DNA from: Fibrobacter sp. UWB11
GTDB taxonomy: Bacteria; Fibrobacterota; Fibrobacteria; Fibrobacterales; Fibrobacteraceae
Length of the DNA: 64,000 nucleotides
NCBI RefSeq assembly: GCF_900143015.1
Contig: NZ_FSRT01000003.1
Span: 1 to 64,000, forward strand
Reading direction: 5' to 3'
Positions 1 to 7,434 of the stretch are shown here, one piece after another. The translations under genes were made by a program, and so were the position numbers. The stretch's first letter is position 1. The number at the start of each line of letters is the position of its first letter. The notes beneath the pieces are model-generated. The model worked only from the letters and a program-made list of their open reading frames with translations. It made no database searches and had not been told where the DNA came from.

Positions 1-151
1 CTCTTGATTAATTTGACTTCCAAGAAATTTTCTTGGGCCGTCACTAAGCACATCTCCGATTCCTTCAATCTTCCCGAAAGTCTCGCGGGCTTTCGCTTTT
101 TCCTTCGTTCTCGGCTTTCGTTTCTTCGTTTCGGCCTCGTCTCTCAGGAAC
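1..151 (-). other. Probable rRNA operon leader; 16S rRNA begins at the left edge
   Basis: Read on the minus strand this stretch starts just after a strong promoter and ends at the window edge with AATTAATCAAGAG. That resembles the start of 16S rRNA, which commonly reads (A)AGAG followed by TTTGATC. It holds hairpins typical of rRNA leaders: CCAAGAAA/TTTCTTGG at about 22-38 and CGAAAG/CTTTCG at about 75-97. It has no start codon or ribosome site. One plus-strand frame is open from 1 to 165, but its translation is low-complexity and unconvincing. Only the last few bases could belong to 16S, so the assignment is an inference from promoter strength, leader structure and this edge match. Confidence 0.45.
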
Positions 152-158
152 GGCGCCA

Positions 159-186
159 ATTATAGAATTTTACGATGACTTTGCAA
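159..186 (-). promoter_or_regulatory. Strong sigma70-type promoter with UP-like A/T tracts (rrn P)
   Basis: On the minus strand a -35 TTGCAA (181-186) and a perfect -10 TATAAT (159-164) are separated by 16 bases. Directly upstream (190-236) lie phased A/T tracts of the form GTGAAAAAA and AAAAAGTG, like an UP element. Transcription would start near 152 and run left. This is among the closest matches to consensus in the window, in keeping with a stable-RNA operon. Confidence 0.65.
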
Positions 187-307
187 GGGGTAAAAGTGAA
201 AAAATTTCACTTTTTTTCACTTTTTTCGGAAAAAACGGGATGTGCGCCGCGGCACGACAGATTATTCACATTCTGTAAACAGAAATCTTTTGCGGGGGAA
301 AGGAGGT

Positions 308-382
308 GCCCGCTCGGTAGCGGGCATGACAGGCACAAGGATAGCTCATAGCAGCGCCCCCGCAACAAATGCGGGGATGACA
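308..382. repeat. Two dispersed palindromic elements (GCCCGC/GCGGGC + ATGACA type)
   Basis: Two short elements in a row. GCCCGCT-CGGT-AGCGGGC is followed by ATGACA at 308-331, and CCCCGCA-ACAAA-TGCGGGG is followed by ATGACA at 358-382. The same plan, a GC-rich palindrome flanked by (A)TGACA or its complement TGTCAT, recurs in many gaps of this window, for example 6991-7015, 26070-26098 and 41238-41289. They are REP-like intergenic repeats, not genes. Confidence 0.7.
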
Positions 383-449
383 AGTTCGACGACCGCCCCG
401 TTTTACTCCAAAGCACCTGGCAATTTTCCAAAACACTACGGCGTTCCAC

Positions 450-476
450 AAAAAACTCCTCGCGGAGTGCGAGGAG
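450..476 (-). terminator. Rho-independent terminator of the GH45 gene
   Basis: On the minus strand an 8-bp stem CTCCTCGC/GCGAGGAG with a 5-base loop is followed by six T. It lies about 22 bases past the endoglucanase stop codon. Confidence 0.85.
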
Positions 477-497
477 TCTCAAATCTATTCGATTACT

Positions 498-1922
498 TTA
501 TTTAACATCGCAGCCGGCGCTCGGATTTTGCCAGCCGTTTTCCGGAGGAGCCTCGCCCGCCTTCCAGCAATGGAGCGTGTCGAGTACATCGCCTTCCTTG
601 AAAGTGGACCAGTCAGTCACTTTCTTGAAGTTGTTTTCCAAAGAGGTGTTGTATCGAGTCATGTAATGATCGACCAAATACTGCGGGCATTCCACTTCTT
701 CGATGTAGTAAGTCGGATTGTCCGCAGCCATGTACCAATCAGCAAACCAGTGACAACCACGCAAAAGATTCGGGAGGCCGGCGTTACCGAAAGCGGCATC
801 GCACATATCCTTAACACACGTCTGGTAACAGTCCAAAGAGCCTTCGGTGCCGCAGTTAGTATTTTTCTGGCATTCCGTAAGGAACCCGCCAAAACCTGCG
901 CCCCAGTTTACGTTTGCGCCATTCACCTGAGTAGAGAGAGCGTCAAAGGCGCCCACGCCACCACCCGGAACCATCAAGTCAAACTGACCTGCCGGAAGAC
1001 TAGCATTGCCACCCGCCACATCGTGACCGATGTTGGAGGCCATCACCACCAAGTGTTTACCTTTAAGTGCCTTATGGGTCGCCTTGGGCGGGTTATTTTC
1101 GAACTCGTCCTTAAAGTGACCGTCGTACTGCAAATGATAGCACTTGCCGCACTTGCTGTCGCCGGTGCCAGCAACGTATGCATAGGCAAGAGTGTCGTTC
1201 ACAGCAATCGGCGCCATGTCGGTGCAAGTGAACACGCCCTTTTCCTTTTCGTCGCCGCAAGCACTTCTAGTGCCTTCGTAACCGAACCAAGACTTCGTTA
1301 CGTTGCCCAAGGTAAAGGTGGGAACTTCCACATCGTGAATATTGCAGTTACGCGCAGTGGCTAAGTCGGCAAGATACGCCTCGTTAGAAGACGTATCCGC
1401 ACGAGTTTTATCGTTCGAACTTTCCTTAAGCCAGGAACAATGCGGCTTGCAGGCATCCCAATAACGAGTATTCCAGCCACGTTTCGCCGTAGCACTGATG
1501 TCCTTGGTGTATTCAGCCGAAGGCGGACCGTAAGATTCAAGAGTCGGGAAACCACTTGCATCGAGTTCCGGTTCCTTGCTACTAGAACTTTCTGCAGCAG
1601 ATGAAACCGGATTTGCGCTAGATGTCGGATTGACAGAAGAGCTCGACTGAGACGGCACTCCATTGCTTGAACTGGTCGCCGAATTAGGCGGAACAATCAC
1701 AGAAGAACTCGAGTTAGAGGCACTGGCCCCCGGAGCAACAGAAGAGCTTGATCCCAAATTGCTATTTCCATCTACACTAGAGCAGCTTCCAACAAACCAA
1801 TCAGCACTCGATGAAGAAGCCGCAACAGACGGAGTAAGCGGAGATGGAGAATCGTCAGAGCAGGCATTAAACATTGCACAAGTGCCCGCAGCCAATATAG
1901 AACTCAATAAAATTTTTTTCAT
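498..1922 (-). CDS. GH45 family endoglucanase, Ser-rich-linker lipoprotein
   Basis: Predicted beta-1,4-endoglucanase of glycoside hydrolase family 45, attached to a membrane by lipid and facing outward. The start is the ATG at 1920-1922, because AAAGG lies 6 bases before it; the in-frame ATG six bases upstream touches that site. Residues 1-21 are a lipoprotein signal ending FNAC. Residues about 25-120 form a Ser/Pro/Asn linker common in Fibrobacter enzymes. The catalytic domain opens with the family signature TRYWDACKPHCSW, whose Asp (about residue 156) is the nucleophile-side acid. The second acid sits in GQFDLMVPGGGVG. Many Cys pairs suggest disulfides. The catalytic part (about 330 residues) is longer than the roughly 210 residues of fungal GH45 cores. 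No carbohydrate-binding module or type IX tail is seen. It is monocistronic, with its own terminator. Confidence 0.93.
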   Translation of the reverse strand: MKKILLSSILAAGTCAMFNACSDDSPSPLTPSVAASSSSADWFVGSCSSVDGNSNLGSSSSVAPGASASNSSSSVIVPPNSATSSSNGVPSQSSSSVNPTSSANPVSSAAESSSSKEPELDASGFPTLESYGPPSAEYTKDISATAKRGWNTRYWDACKPHCSWLKESSNDKTRADTSSNEAYLADLATARNCNIHDVEVPTFTLGNVTKSWFGYEGTRSACGDEKEKGVFTCTDMAPIAVNDTLAYAYVAGTGDSKCGKCYHLQYDGHFKDEFENNPPKATHKALKGKHLVVMASNIGHDVAGGNASLPAGQFDLMVPGGGVGAFDALSTQVNGANVNWGAGFGGFLTECQKNTNCGTEGSLDCYQTCVKDMCDAAFGNAGLPNLLRGCHWFADWYMAADNPTYYIEEVECPQYLVDHYMTRYNTSLENNFKKVTDWSTFKEGDVLDTLHCWKAGEAPPENGWQNPSAGCDVK

Positions 1923-2024
1923 AATCATCCTTTAAATACCTCGTCTAAAATTAGATTTAATCATCCAAAAAAGACACAAAAAAAGTTTTTTAAAAGAGAT
2001 TTAGACTGTGTAAGGCGATGCCGA

Positions 2025-2067
2025 GATCCTTCGACCTCGTTCAGAACAGGCTCAGTCCGGCATGACA
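2025..2067. repeat. Dispersed repeat of the GATCCTTCGAC...CATGACA type
   Basis: An intergenic element beginning GATCCTTCGACCTCG and ending GGCATGACA, with a CTCGTTCAG/CTCAGTCCGG core. It shares its terminal TGACA with the other dispersed elements and resembles the 'CCTTCGAC...CTCAGG.TGACA' repeats seen in many bacterial genomes. It is not coding. Confidence 0.55.
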
Positions 2068-2073
2068 ATGCAT

Positions 2074-2112
2074 AAAAAAGCGCCCAGGAGCGGGTGCTTC
2101 CGGGGCGTTTTC
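2074..2112 (-). terminator. Terminator downstream of glgE
   Basis: On the minus strand AAAACGCCCC pairs with GGGCGCTTTTTT across a GC-rich loop, ending in six T. It sits about 20 bases beyond the glgE stop codon. Confidence 0.7.
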
Positions 2113-2132
2113 AATTGCAATTTTGCGATCGT

Positions 2133-3863
2133 TTAGATTTTCTTCACCACAAACATGTGGCCAGGGGCCTTTGCAGGATCCAGCTTCACGTAGTTCTTGT
2201 TTCCACGCCAGACATAGCTTTCATCCGTCACGACATCCTTCAAGAAGAAGAACGAATCGTTCTCAAGTCCAAGCTTTGCCATGTCGAGTTCCACGATACC
2301 TTCTTGCACATGATCCATATCCATGTTGCACACGCAAAGAATCACGTCATTGCCAGACTTCTTGGAATAAACCATCAGCTGGTCATTCTGTGCATAATGG
2401 AATTCAAGGTTATCGTATTCCTGCAAAGCAGCATGTTCCTGACGGGCAACGTTCAGACGACGAACAAAGTCTTGAATACCCGGGCCAGACCAGTTGTGTA
2501 CTTTGTACTGATACTTTTCGCTATCGGCAAGTTCTTCCTTAATCGGGCTTGGAATGTTTTCGCAAAGTTCGTATCCGTTGTACATACCCGTGAGGCTCGA
2601 AAGCGTAGCAGCCAAGAAGTAGCGCTGTTTGAAGGCATTAGCACCTTTGTATGCAAGATACTTCGGGAAAATATCCGGCGTCGTCGGGAAGAAGATACCG
2701 CGCATGTATTCCTTAGCATTGGACTGCGTGAGTTCCTTCAGATACTGTTCGAATTCCCACTTGGCAGAGCGCCATGCGAAATACGTGTAGCTCATGTCAA
2801 AGCCAGACTTTGCCAAGCGATGCATCATCTTCGGGCGGGTGAACGCTTCAGCGAGGAACACAAGTTCCGGGCGTTTTTCCTTAACATCCGCAATCAACCA
2901 TTCCCAGAACGGGAACGGCTTGGTATGCGGATTGTCGATACGGAAAATTTCAATTCCCTTGTCCGCCCAGAACAAAATAATGTTCTCGATTTCCTTCCAG
3001 AGTTCCTTGTAGTTCTCGTTGTAGTAGTCGAACGGATAGATGTCTTCGTACTTCTTGGGCGGGTTTTCTGCAAACTTGATGCTGCCATCCGGTTCGTGGT
3101 AGAACCATTCCGGGTGAGACTTCACATACGGATGGTCCGGGCTGCAGTTAAGTGCGATATCAAGTGCAAGGCGCAGTCCCTTGGCACGCGCGGCTTTTGC
3201 AAAATGCTCAAAGTCCTTCATGGTCCCAAGTTCCGGGTCCACGTCATAATGACCGCCGTTCTTGTTACCGACAGCGTACGGGCATCCCGGTTCCAGCGGA
3301 TTGCCCTTCTTGTCAACCTTTGCATGCAGCGCGTTGTTTGCGCCCTTGCGGTTCGTAACACCAATCGGGTGAATCGGAACAAGATAAACCGTATCGAAAC
3401 CAAGGCCCGCAATGTAGTCGAGTTGCTTTTCGCAATCTTTCCAAGTGGCAGACTTCTTCGGGTCCGTGCCCTGGCTCTTCGGCCACATTTCATACCACGT
3501 ACCTACGCGACTGTACGTCGGGTCCACGCGGAGTTTCATCACCGGACTTTCTGTCGGAACATCCTTCGGTTCCTTGGTCCAAGCGCAAATCTTATATTCG
3601 TAATAGCCGATATTTCCGACCGTGAACGTACCTTCCCAAAGGTCGTTATCAACAAAGTGCATCGGAGCCTGTTCCCATTTTTTCTTGGAAACATGACGGT
3701 AAAAAATTGCAGCATCGTACTTTTCGTGACTGTGGCGGAAAATGTCGGCCTGCAAAGTCACGGTATCACCGGGTTCACGCTTAAGCATGAAACGACCGCC
3801 CTCGATGTTCGGGCGGATATTTTCAATAACGAGATTTTCTTTTAGAGTTGGAATAGTTGCCAT
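2133..3863 (-). CDS. glgE: Alpha-1,4-glucan:maltose-1-phosphate maltosyltransferase (GlgE, GH13_3)
   Basis: Cytoplasmic enzyme that transfers maltosyl units from maltose 1-phosphate to alpha-glucan, building glycogen-like polymer. The N-terminal part (about 10-115) matches the GlgE beta-sandwich domain (IENIRPNIEGGRF...GDTV). The GH13 barrel follows, with GGHYDVDPELGTMKDF and LALDIALNCSPDHPYVKSHP. The catalytic nucleophile is D310 in IFRIDNPHTKPF and the acid/base is E339 in FLAEAFTRP. The DNPHTKP and AEAFTRP motifs separate GlgE from other GH13 amylases. At 576 residues it is shorter than actinobacterial GlgE (about 660-700). It lies 20 bases after the lipoprotein gene and reads the same way, with no terminator seen between, so it may share that transcript. 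TreS and Pep2 partners are not in the window. Confidence 0.92.
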   Translation of the reverse strand: MATIPTLKENLVIENIRPNIEGGRFMLKREPGDTVTLQADIFRHSHEKYDAAIFYRHVSKKKWEQAPMHFVDNDLWEGTFTVGNIGYYEYKICAWTKEPKDVPTESPVMKLRVDPTYSRVGTWYEMWPKSQGTDPKKSATWKDCEKQLDYIAGLGFDTVYLVPIHPIGVTNRKGANNALHAKVDKKGNPLEPGCPYAVGNKNGGHYDVDPELGTMKDFEHFAKAARAKGLRLALDIALNCSPDHPYVKSHPEWFYHEPDGSIKFAENPPKKYEDIYPFDYYNENYKELWKEIENIILFWADKGIEIFRIDNPHTKPFPFWEWLIADVKEKRPELVFLAEAFTRPKMMHRLAKSGFDMSYTYFAWRSAKWEFEQYLKELTQSNAKEYMRGIFFPTTPDIFPKYLAYKGANAFKQRYFLAATLSSLTGMYNGYELCENIPSPIKEELADSEKYQYKVHNWSGPGIQDFVRRLNVARQEHAALQEYDNLEFHYAQNDQLMVYSKKSGNDVILCVCNMDMDHVQEGIVELDMAKLGLENDSFFFLKDVVTDESYVWRGNKNYVKLDPAKAPGHMFVVKKI

Positions 3864-3883
3864 AATGACTAGAATTTAGCAAA

Positions 3884-5152
3884 CTACTTAATTCTAATCA
3901 ACTGCACATCCTTGATCCAAATCGTTCTTTCGACCTTGCCCAGATTCAAATCTAGACGGGCATACGGATCTGTTTCCGCAGGCGAAAATTCGATTTCAAA
4001 CGACTTGCCCGAAGTCGAAACCTTGACGTGTTCCTGGAACCCATTCGTTTCACCATTGTAAATGGAATTACCCAAGCGAGCCGTCATCTCGCCATCGACA
4101 TTAGACCAAATGGTGAATATAAATTTGTACGTAGCACCAGCCACCACGGGAATGTTTTCGTGCAGCAGTTGCACGCTGTACGAGAAGTTTCCACCTTTAG
4201 TGACGTGCACACGCATGACGTTAGAGTTCTTTTCTTTTACGACAGAAGTATCGGCAACACCATTGAATTGCGTATGGAAAACCCAGTCATTGCCACCTTC
4301 TTTAAAGTCACCATTTGTAACAAAGTTCTTGTTCAAGGGCTCAACAATTTCCGCCCAGATATCATCTACAAAGCCGTCATATTCAGCACCATTAGCCGCC
4401 GTGTACTTGAAGCGCAGGCATTGGAAACTCGGCAAGAAACGATCATTCAGAGCATTCCAGAGTTTTTCATTTTCCGTCTTGCTAAAATGAATAATTCCAT
4501 CCTCACCAATCTTTGCAGAATCAAAATCAAGACCATCAACAAAGCGGTGTACGCGGAAAGCAACAGACAAATTCACTGCAGAATCCTGAATATCAATTTG
4601 CGCCTGGTTATACAGCAATTCAAACAACTGGATGTTGTTCATCTCGTAGACAAACGGAATTTCCTTGCCACCCTGGCGGATTCGCCCGTAAATGGAATTG
4701 ACACCACTCTTTTTGCCCACTTGGAAGCTGACTCCAATTTCTTTCAGAAGCCCGCCGTTCTTCAAATTGATATTGTAGAAAGCGTCCTTGACATAAGCTC
4801 CATCCGTAAACGAAATGGGGAGCACCGCAGCCGGGTCATCTTCGTACGGCCAAATTTGTTGCCCCTTATCCACATCGACAGACGTGCCCTTGTCATAGAA
4901 AGTACAATAAGACTTCACTTCACTCAAGGTCAAATCGAACGTATCGATAACGACCTTTTCATCTTCGGCAGCGACCTTGGAAAGCACCACCGGCTTCGCA
5001 TCCGAATAGTCAATCGAGAACTCGGCGGTAAGCCCGATATTGCTGATTTCAGGATTCCCAATTTCAATACCGGCCGTAGTGTCGGATTCAGAACACCCAG
5101 CAAAACACAGTGCCATAAGCACAGAACCGATTATTGAAATCAAAGAACGCAT
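3884..5152 (-). CDS. Lipoprotein with C-terminal CBM4/9-like domain
   Basis: Predicted outer-envelope lipoprotein: the signal ends LCFAGC and is followed by SESDTTAG. Residues about 30-270 match no family I recognise. The C-terminal third (about 275-420) looks like a jelly-roll carbohydrate-binding module of the CBM4/9 kind (NFVTNGDFKEGGNDWVFH, then YKFIFTIWS and a closing WIKDVQLIRIK strand), so binding of a polysaccharide is plausible but inferred. Two ATG codons lie side by side. The second (5150-5152) is preferred because GAGGAG sits at a workable distance, giving a TGATG overlap with the upstream stop and translational coupling to the TIGR02147-like gene. Confidence 0.75.
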   Translation of the reverse strand: MRSLISIIGSVLMALCFAGCSESDTTAGIEIGNPEISNIGLTAEFSIDYSDAKPVVLSKVAAEDEKVVIDTFDLTLSEVKSYCTFYDKGTSVDVDKGQQIWPYEDDPAAVLPISFTDGAYVKDAFYNINLKNGGLLKEIGVSFQVGKKSGVNSIYGRIRQGGKEIPFVYEMNNIQLFELLYNQAQIDIQDSAVNLSVAFRVHRFVDGLDFDSAKIGEDGIIHFSKTENEKLWNALNDRFLPSFQCLRFKYTAANGAEYDGFVDDIWAEIVEPLNKNFVTNGDFKEGGNDWVFHTQFNGVADTSVVKEKNSNVMRVHVTKGGNFSYSVQLLHENIPVVAGATYKFIFTIWSNVDGEMTARLGNSIYNGETNGFQEHVKVSTSGKSFEIEFSPAETDPYARLDLNLGKVERTIWIKDVQLIRIK

Positions 5153-5997
5153 CATACTCCTCGTGTTAGAGGGTACAGTTGAATGTTGATTTGCACAACT
5201 TCCTCTGCTTCACCCGCTTTAGCAGAGAAATCTAGTAGTTCTTTGCGCATTAATTGCAAATGTTTTTTCAAATTGGGGAAATCTTCGCGTTTTATGCTAA
5301 AAGTCAGGGCAGAAACGTCCCTTTGCGGGCCCGGAAGCGCCGAAAGCATGTCTGCCGAGAGTTTGAGCATCTGGAGATGGTACATCTTGACCATCATGTC
5401 CTGAACTTCGTCGTCTGTAGTAATCAACGGGTCGCGCTGGCGGAAACCATTGGCAGTCTTCACCAAAAGACCAACCTCCACCAGCAACTTGAGCGATTCG
5501 GTCACCTGGGCAGGCGTAATAAGGCCACCGAGGCGTTTAGAAATCCAGTCGGGAATCGGGCGAAAATCCTTGAGCGCCACCATTTCAAGAATTGCGGAGT
5601 GGTGCCATTCGCGGAAAATACGGAACTGCGCCTTGTCCATCTTGTGCAGCTTGGAACGCGGGCTCGCTTTCAGAAGTTGAGCGTAATAGACCTGCTTATC
5701 CGCATCCGTCTGAGCCTGGTTGAAGAAAACGAGACTTTCAAAATATGCGGCACGCTGGCCATCCAAGCCGAGGCCGTGGATGAGCTTTACCACCGTGTTC
5801 TTTGTAATGTTTCGCTTTCCGTCAATGGTGAGCTTGAGATGGGCATGGCTCGAAAGCCCGGCCTTCTCCGCGAAGAAACGGAGGCTAAACGCCGGAACCG
5901 TCTTCTTCTTGTACTCATAGTAGTCCCGCAAATACACACGGTAGTTCGTGTATTGCAGAACATCAGGTTCAACTATGTGATTTTCTCCTGTTTCCAT
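5152..5997 (-). CDS. TIGR02147/DUF4423-family protein, putative DNA-binding regulator
   Basis: About 281 residues. The layout matches the TIGR02147 paralog family named from Fibrobacter: an N-terminal NYRVYLRDYYEYKK block, a helix-turn-helix-like stretch (FAEKAGLSSHAHLKL...IDGKRNITKNTVVKLIHGL, about 40-75), then FREWHHSAILEMVAL and a winged-helix-like TPAQVTESLKLLVEVGLLVK (about 165-185). The family is usually treated as uncharacterised; a transcription-factor role is inferred from the helix-turn-helix pattern. It overlaps the downstream lipoprotein start, and glgE follows, so it may regulate that small operon. No signal peptide or membrane segment. No clear ribosome site precedes the start. 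Confidence 0.8.
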   Translation of the reverse strand: METGENHIVEPDVLQYTNYRVYLRDYYEYKKKTVPAFSLRFFAEKAGLSSHAHLKLTIDGKRNITKNTVVKLIHGLGLDGQRAAYFESLVFFNQAQTDADKQVYYAQLLKASPRSKLHKMDKAQFRIFREWHHSAILEMVALKDFRPIPDWISKRLGGLITPAQVTESLKLLVEVGLLVKTANGFRQRDPLITTDDEVQDMMVKMYHLQMLKLSADMLSALPGPQRDVSALTFSIKREDFPNLKKHLQLMRKELLDFSAKAGEAEEVVQINIQLYPLTRGV

Positions 5998-6091
5998 ATT
6001 CTAAAAAATAGAAGTGTTTCGAAGGAAAATCAAAGAATAAAAACTCATTCTCGTTTACTGAGGTAACCATGTTTGACGGGAATACAGTAAA

Positions 6092-6125
6092 CGTCATTGC
6101 GAGGAGCGCAGCGACGCGGCAATCC
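6092..6125. repeat. Dispersed repeat CGTCATTGCGAGGAGCG...CGGCAATCC
   Basis: A widespread bacterial intergenic element starting CGTCATTGCGAGGAGCGC and ending GGCAATCC, with inner complementarity GCG/CGC and TTGC/GCAA. Translations of this repeat are often mis-annotated as small proteins. A shortened copy in the opposite orientation lies at 11101-11126 and a diverged one at 6917-6948. Confidence 0.75.
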
Positions 6126-6138
6126 AAAGCTTTTTATC

Positions 6139-6160
6139 AAAAAAGGGGGAAGAGTCCCCC
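6139..6160 (-). terminator. Terminator downstream of the GNAT gene
   Basis: On the minus strand GGGGGACTCTTCCCCC folds into a hairpin and is followed directly by six T. It ends minus-strand transcripts about 130 bases after the acetyltransferase stop. Confidence 0.75.
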
Positions 6161-6180
6161 TGATTTCAGCCTTGCCCTTG

Positions 6181-6222
6181 TGTCACCCTGAGCGAAGTGC
6201 AAAGCACGAAGTCGAACGGGTC
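6181..6222. repeat. Dispersed repeat TGTCACCCTGAGCGAAG...GTCGAACGGGT
   Basis: An intergenic element opening TGTCACCCTGAGCGAAGTGC and closing GTCGAACGGGT. It belongs to the common 'TGTCA-CCCTGAGC...GTCGAA-GGGT' class and is a reverse-oriented relative of the element at 2025-2067. Confidence 0.6.
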
Positions 6223-6289
6223 TAGGGCAAGTCTTCCATCACCCCTTCGCCTAAGGGCTCCCGCCCCTAAAACCCCGAACGCAAACGCT

Positions 6290-6868
6290 TTAGCAGAAAT
6301 CTTTCGCAAGAAGCGAAAAACGCAAATGATCCTCGAAATGCCCGTGGATTCGTTCGTATTCGCGGCAGAGACCTTCCTCTTGAAAACCCGCTCGGCGGGC
6401 AACCGCAGCACTCTTCAGATTACGGACCGAAGATGTCAGTTCGAGACGATTCAGCCCCATCGCAAAAGCTTCACTCGATGCCAAAATCAGCGCCTCGGTC
6501 GCGAGGCCACGTCCGCAAAATTTTTGGCCGAGCCAGTAACTTACAGTGGCCGAGCGATTTTTCCACTGCACCCAGCCAAGCATGATGCAACCCGTGATTT
6601 TCTTCGAAACCTTTTCGAAAATGCCCCAGCAGGCGCCATTTGCCATCTGCGCTTGCATGTTCCAAGACTCAATCCTTGCACAAACATCCTCGGGCAAAGA
6701 GCATTCCTCCGGCCACGGCAAGTGCTCCGACAAGAACTCGCGAGATTCGTCAATAAGTTCGAACAGCGGCTGCACGTCTGCTTCGCCAAGCGGTCGCAAC
6801 ACAACACGTTCGCCTTCAACTTCTTGCAACGAAAATTCGTAAGGTTCGTCGTCTAAAAAATCGCTCAT
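6290..6868 (-). CDS. GNAT-family N-acetyltransferase (RimJ/RimL-like)
   Basis: Cytoplasmic acetyl-CoA-dependent acetyltransferase of about 192 residues; the substrate may be a protein N-terminus or a small molecule. The family pattern is clear: VVLRPLGEADVQPLFELI near the N-terminus, then GIFEKVSKKITGCIMLGW, YWLGQKFCGRGLATEAL (the acetyl-CoA loop, R/Q-x-x-G-x-G/A) and LELTSSVRNLKSAAVARRAGF with the usual N-x-x-S. The ATG at 6866-6868 is chosen because AAAAGG lies 5 bases upstream; a TTG 15 bases earlier would have no ribosome site. The neighbours are intergenic repeats, so no operon context helps. Confidence 0.85.
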   Translation of the reverse strand: MSDFLDDEPYEFSLQEVEGERVVLRPLGEADVQPLFELIDESREFLSEHLPWPEECSLPEDVCARIESWNMQAQMANGACWGIFEKVSKKITGCIMLGWVQWKNRSATVSYWLGQKFCGRGLATEALILASSEAFAMGLNRLELTSSVRNLKSAAVARRAGFQEEGLCREYERIHGHFEDHLRFSLLAKDFC

Positions 6869-6916
6869 TATGACCTTTTGCAAAAAACAATCATCCCTAA
6901 GAGTACATAATTACAA

Positions 6917-7015
6917 CGTCATTCCGAGCCATTCATGGCGAAGAATCCAGTTATATCGAGAAATTATGGATGGGGTTCCGTGTATGGCGACCCCGCAACG
7001 GAGTGCGGGGTGACA
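6917..7015. repeat. Pair of dispersed intergenic elements
   Basis: The first (6917-6948) reads CGTCATTCCGAGCC...GCGAAGAATCC, a diverged member of the CGTCATTGCGAG family. The second (6991-7015) is CCCCGCA-ACGGAG-TGCGGGG followed by TGACA, a close copy of the element at 358-382. No start-codon or ribosome-site pattern supports coding here. Confidence 0.65.
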
Positions 7016-7027
7016 GCAGAAAAAACG

Positions 7028-7057
7028 AAAAACCCGATAGCGAACTACCGGGTTTTT
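7028..7057 (-). terminator. Terminator of tRNA-Leu(CAG)
   Basis: AAAAACCCGGTAG pairs with CTATCGGGTTTTT on the minus strand (one mismatch), with a TTCG loop and a T-rich tail, three bases after the tRNA end. Confidence 0.9.
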
Positions 7058-7060
7058 CAG

Positions 7061-7144
7061 TGCGGATGAAAGGACTTGAACCTTCATGCCCTCGCGAGCA
7101 CTAGAACCTGAATCTAGCGTGTCTACCAATTCCACCACATCCGC
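7061..7144 (-). tRNA. tRNA-Leu, anticodon CAG
   Basis: An 84-base gene with acceptor GCGGATG/CATCCGC, D-arm GTGGAATTGGTAGACAC, anticodon arm GCTAGA-TTCAGGT-TCTAGT (anticodon CAG), the long variable arm of class II tRNAs and T-arm GGTTCAAGTCC. The discriminator is A. CCA is not encoded. It has its own promoter and terminator. Confidence 0.96.
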
Positions 7145-7156
7145 GTGGTGCACCAA

Positions 7157-7184
7157 ATTTTGAAAAAAAACACCCTTTTGTCAA
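7157..7184 (-). promoter_or_regulatory. Promoter of tRNA-Leu(CAG)
   Basis: On the minus strand a consensus -35 TTGACA (7179-7184), a 16-base spacer and a -10 CAAAAT (7157-7162) lie 12 bases before the tRNA. A perfect inverted repeat TATAAATA-AGGC-TATTTATA (7196-7215) sits just upstream; its role is unknown. Confidence 0.6.
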
Positions 7185-7245
7185 GGGGAGATGTTTATAA
7201 ATAAGGCTATTTATAGAAGGCCGTTAAAGAGAAATGCACAAAGAA

Positions 7246-7325
7246 CGTCATGCGGGCGGGGCCCCAGCTCGGAGTTGCGAAGGCCGCACGGGCCCCTCCC
7301 TGCACCCTCCCCATCCTTGGCCGAC
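7246..7325. other. GC-rich intergenic island, possible dispersed repeat
   Basis: Within the AT-rich gap 7145-7434 this block is strongly GC-rich. It begins CGTCATGCGGGCGGGG, the same CGTCAT edge as the repeat elements, and contains GGGGCC and GGCC palindromes. It has no convincing reading frame. I see nothing else in the gap apart from the tRNA promoter and the inverted repeat beside it. Confidence 0.4.
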
Positions 7326-7434
7326 GCTCTATTCTCACACCGTTAAATTTCATTCCCTTTACTAAACAAGAAACTCGCTTTACACAAAAAAGCGATTGCA
7401 TTTTCACAATTTTAAAGTGGCGGAAATTTGGCGG

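Noticed and set aside
242-505. Plus-strand frame before the GH45 gene
   Set aside because: Composed of the palindromic repeats and the terminator; no ribosome site.
2094-3845. Plus-strand open frame of 583 codons opposite glgE
   Set aside because: Same cause. The minus strand holds all GlgE catalytic motifs, and this frame has no recognisable domain.
6911-7156. Small minus-strand frame across tRNA-Leu(CAG)
   Set aside because: The 'VVELVDTLDSG' translation is the well-known false protein from tRNA-Leu sequence.
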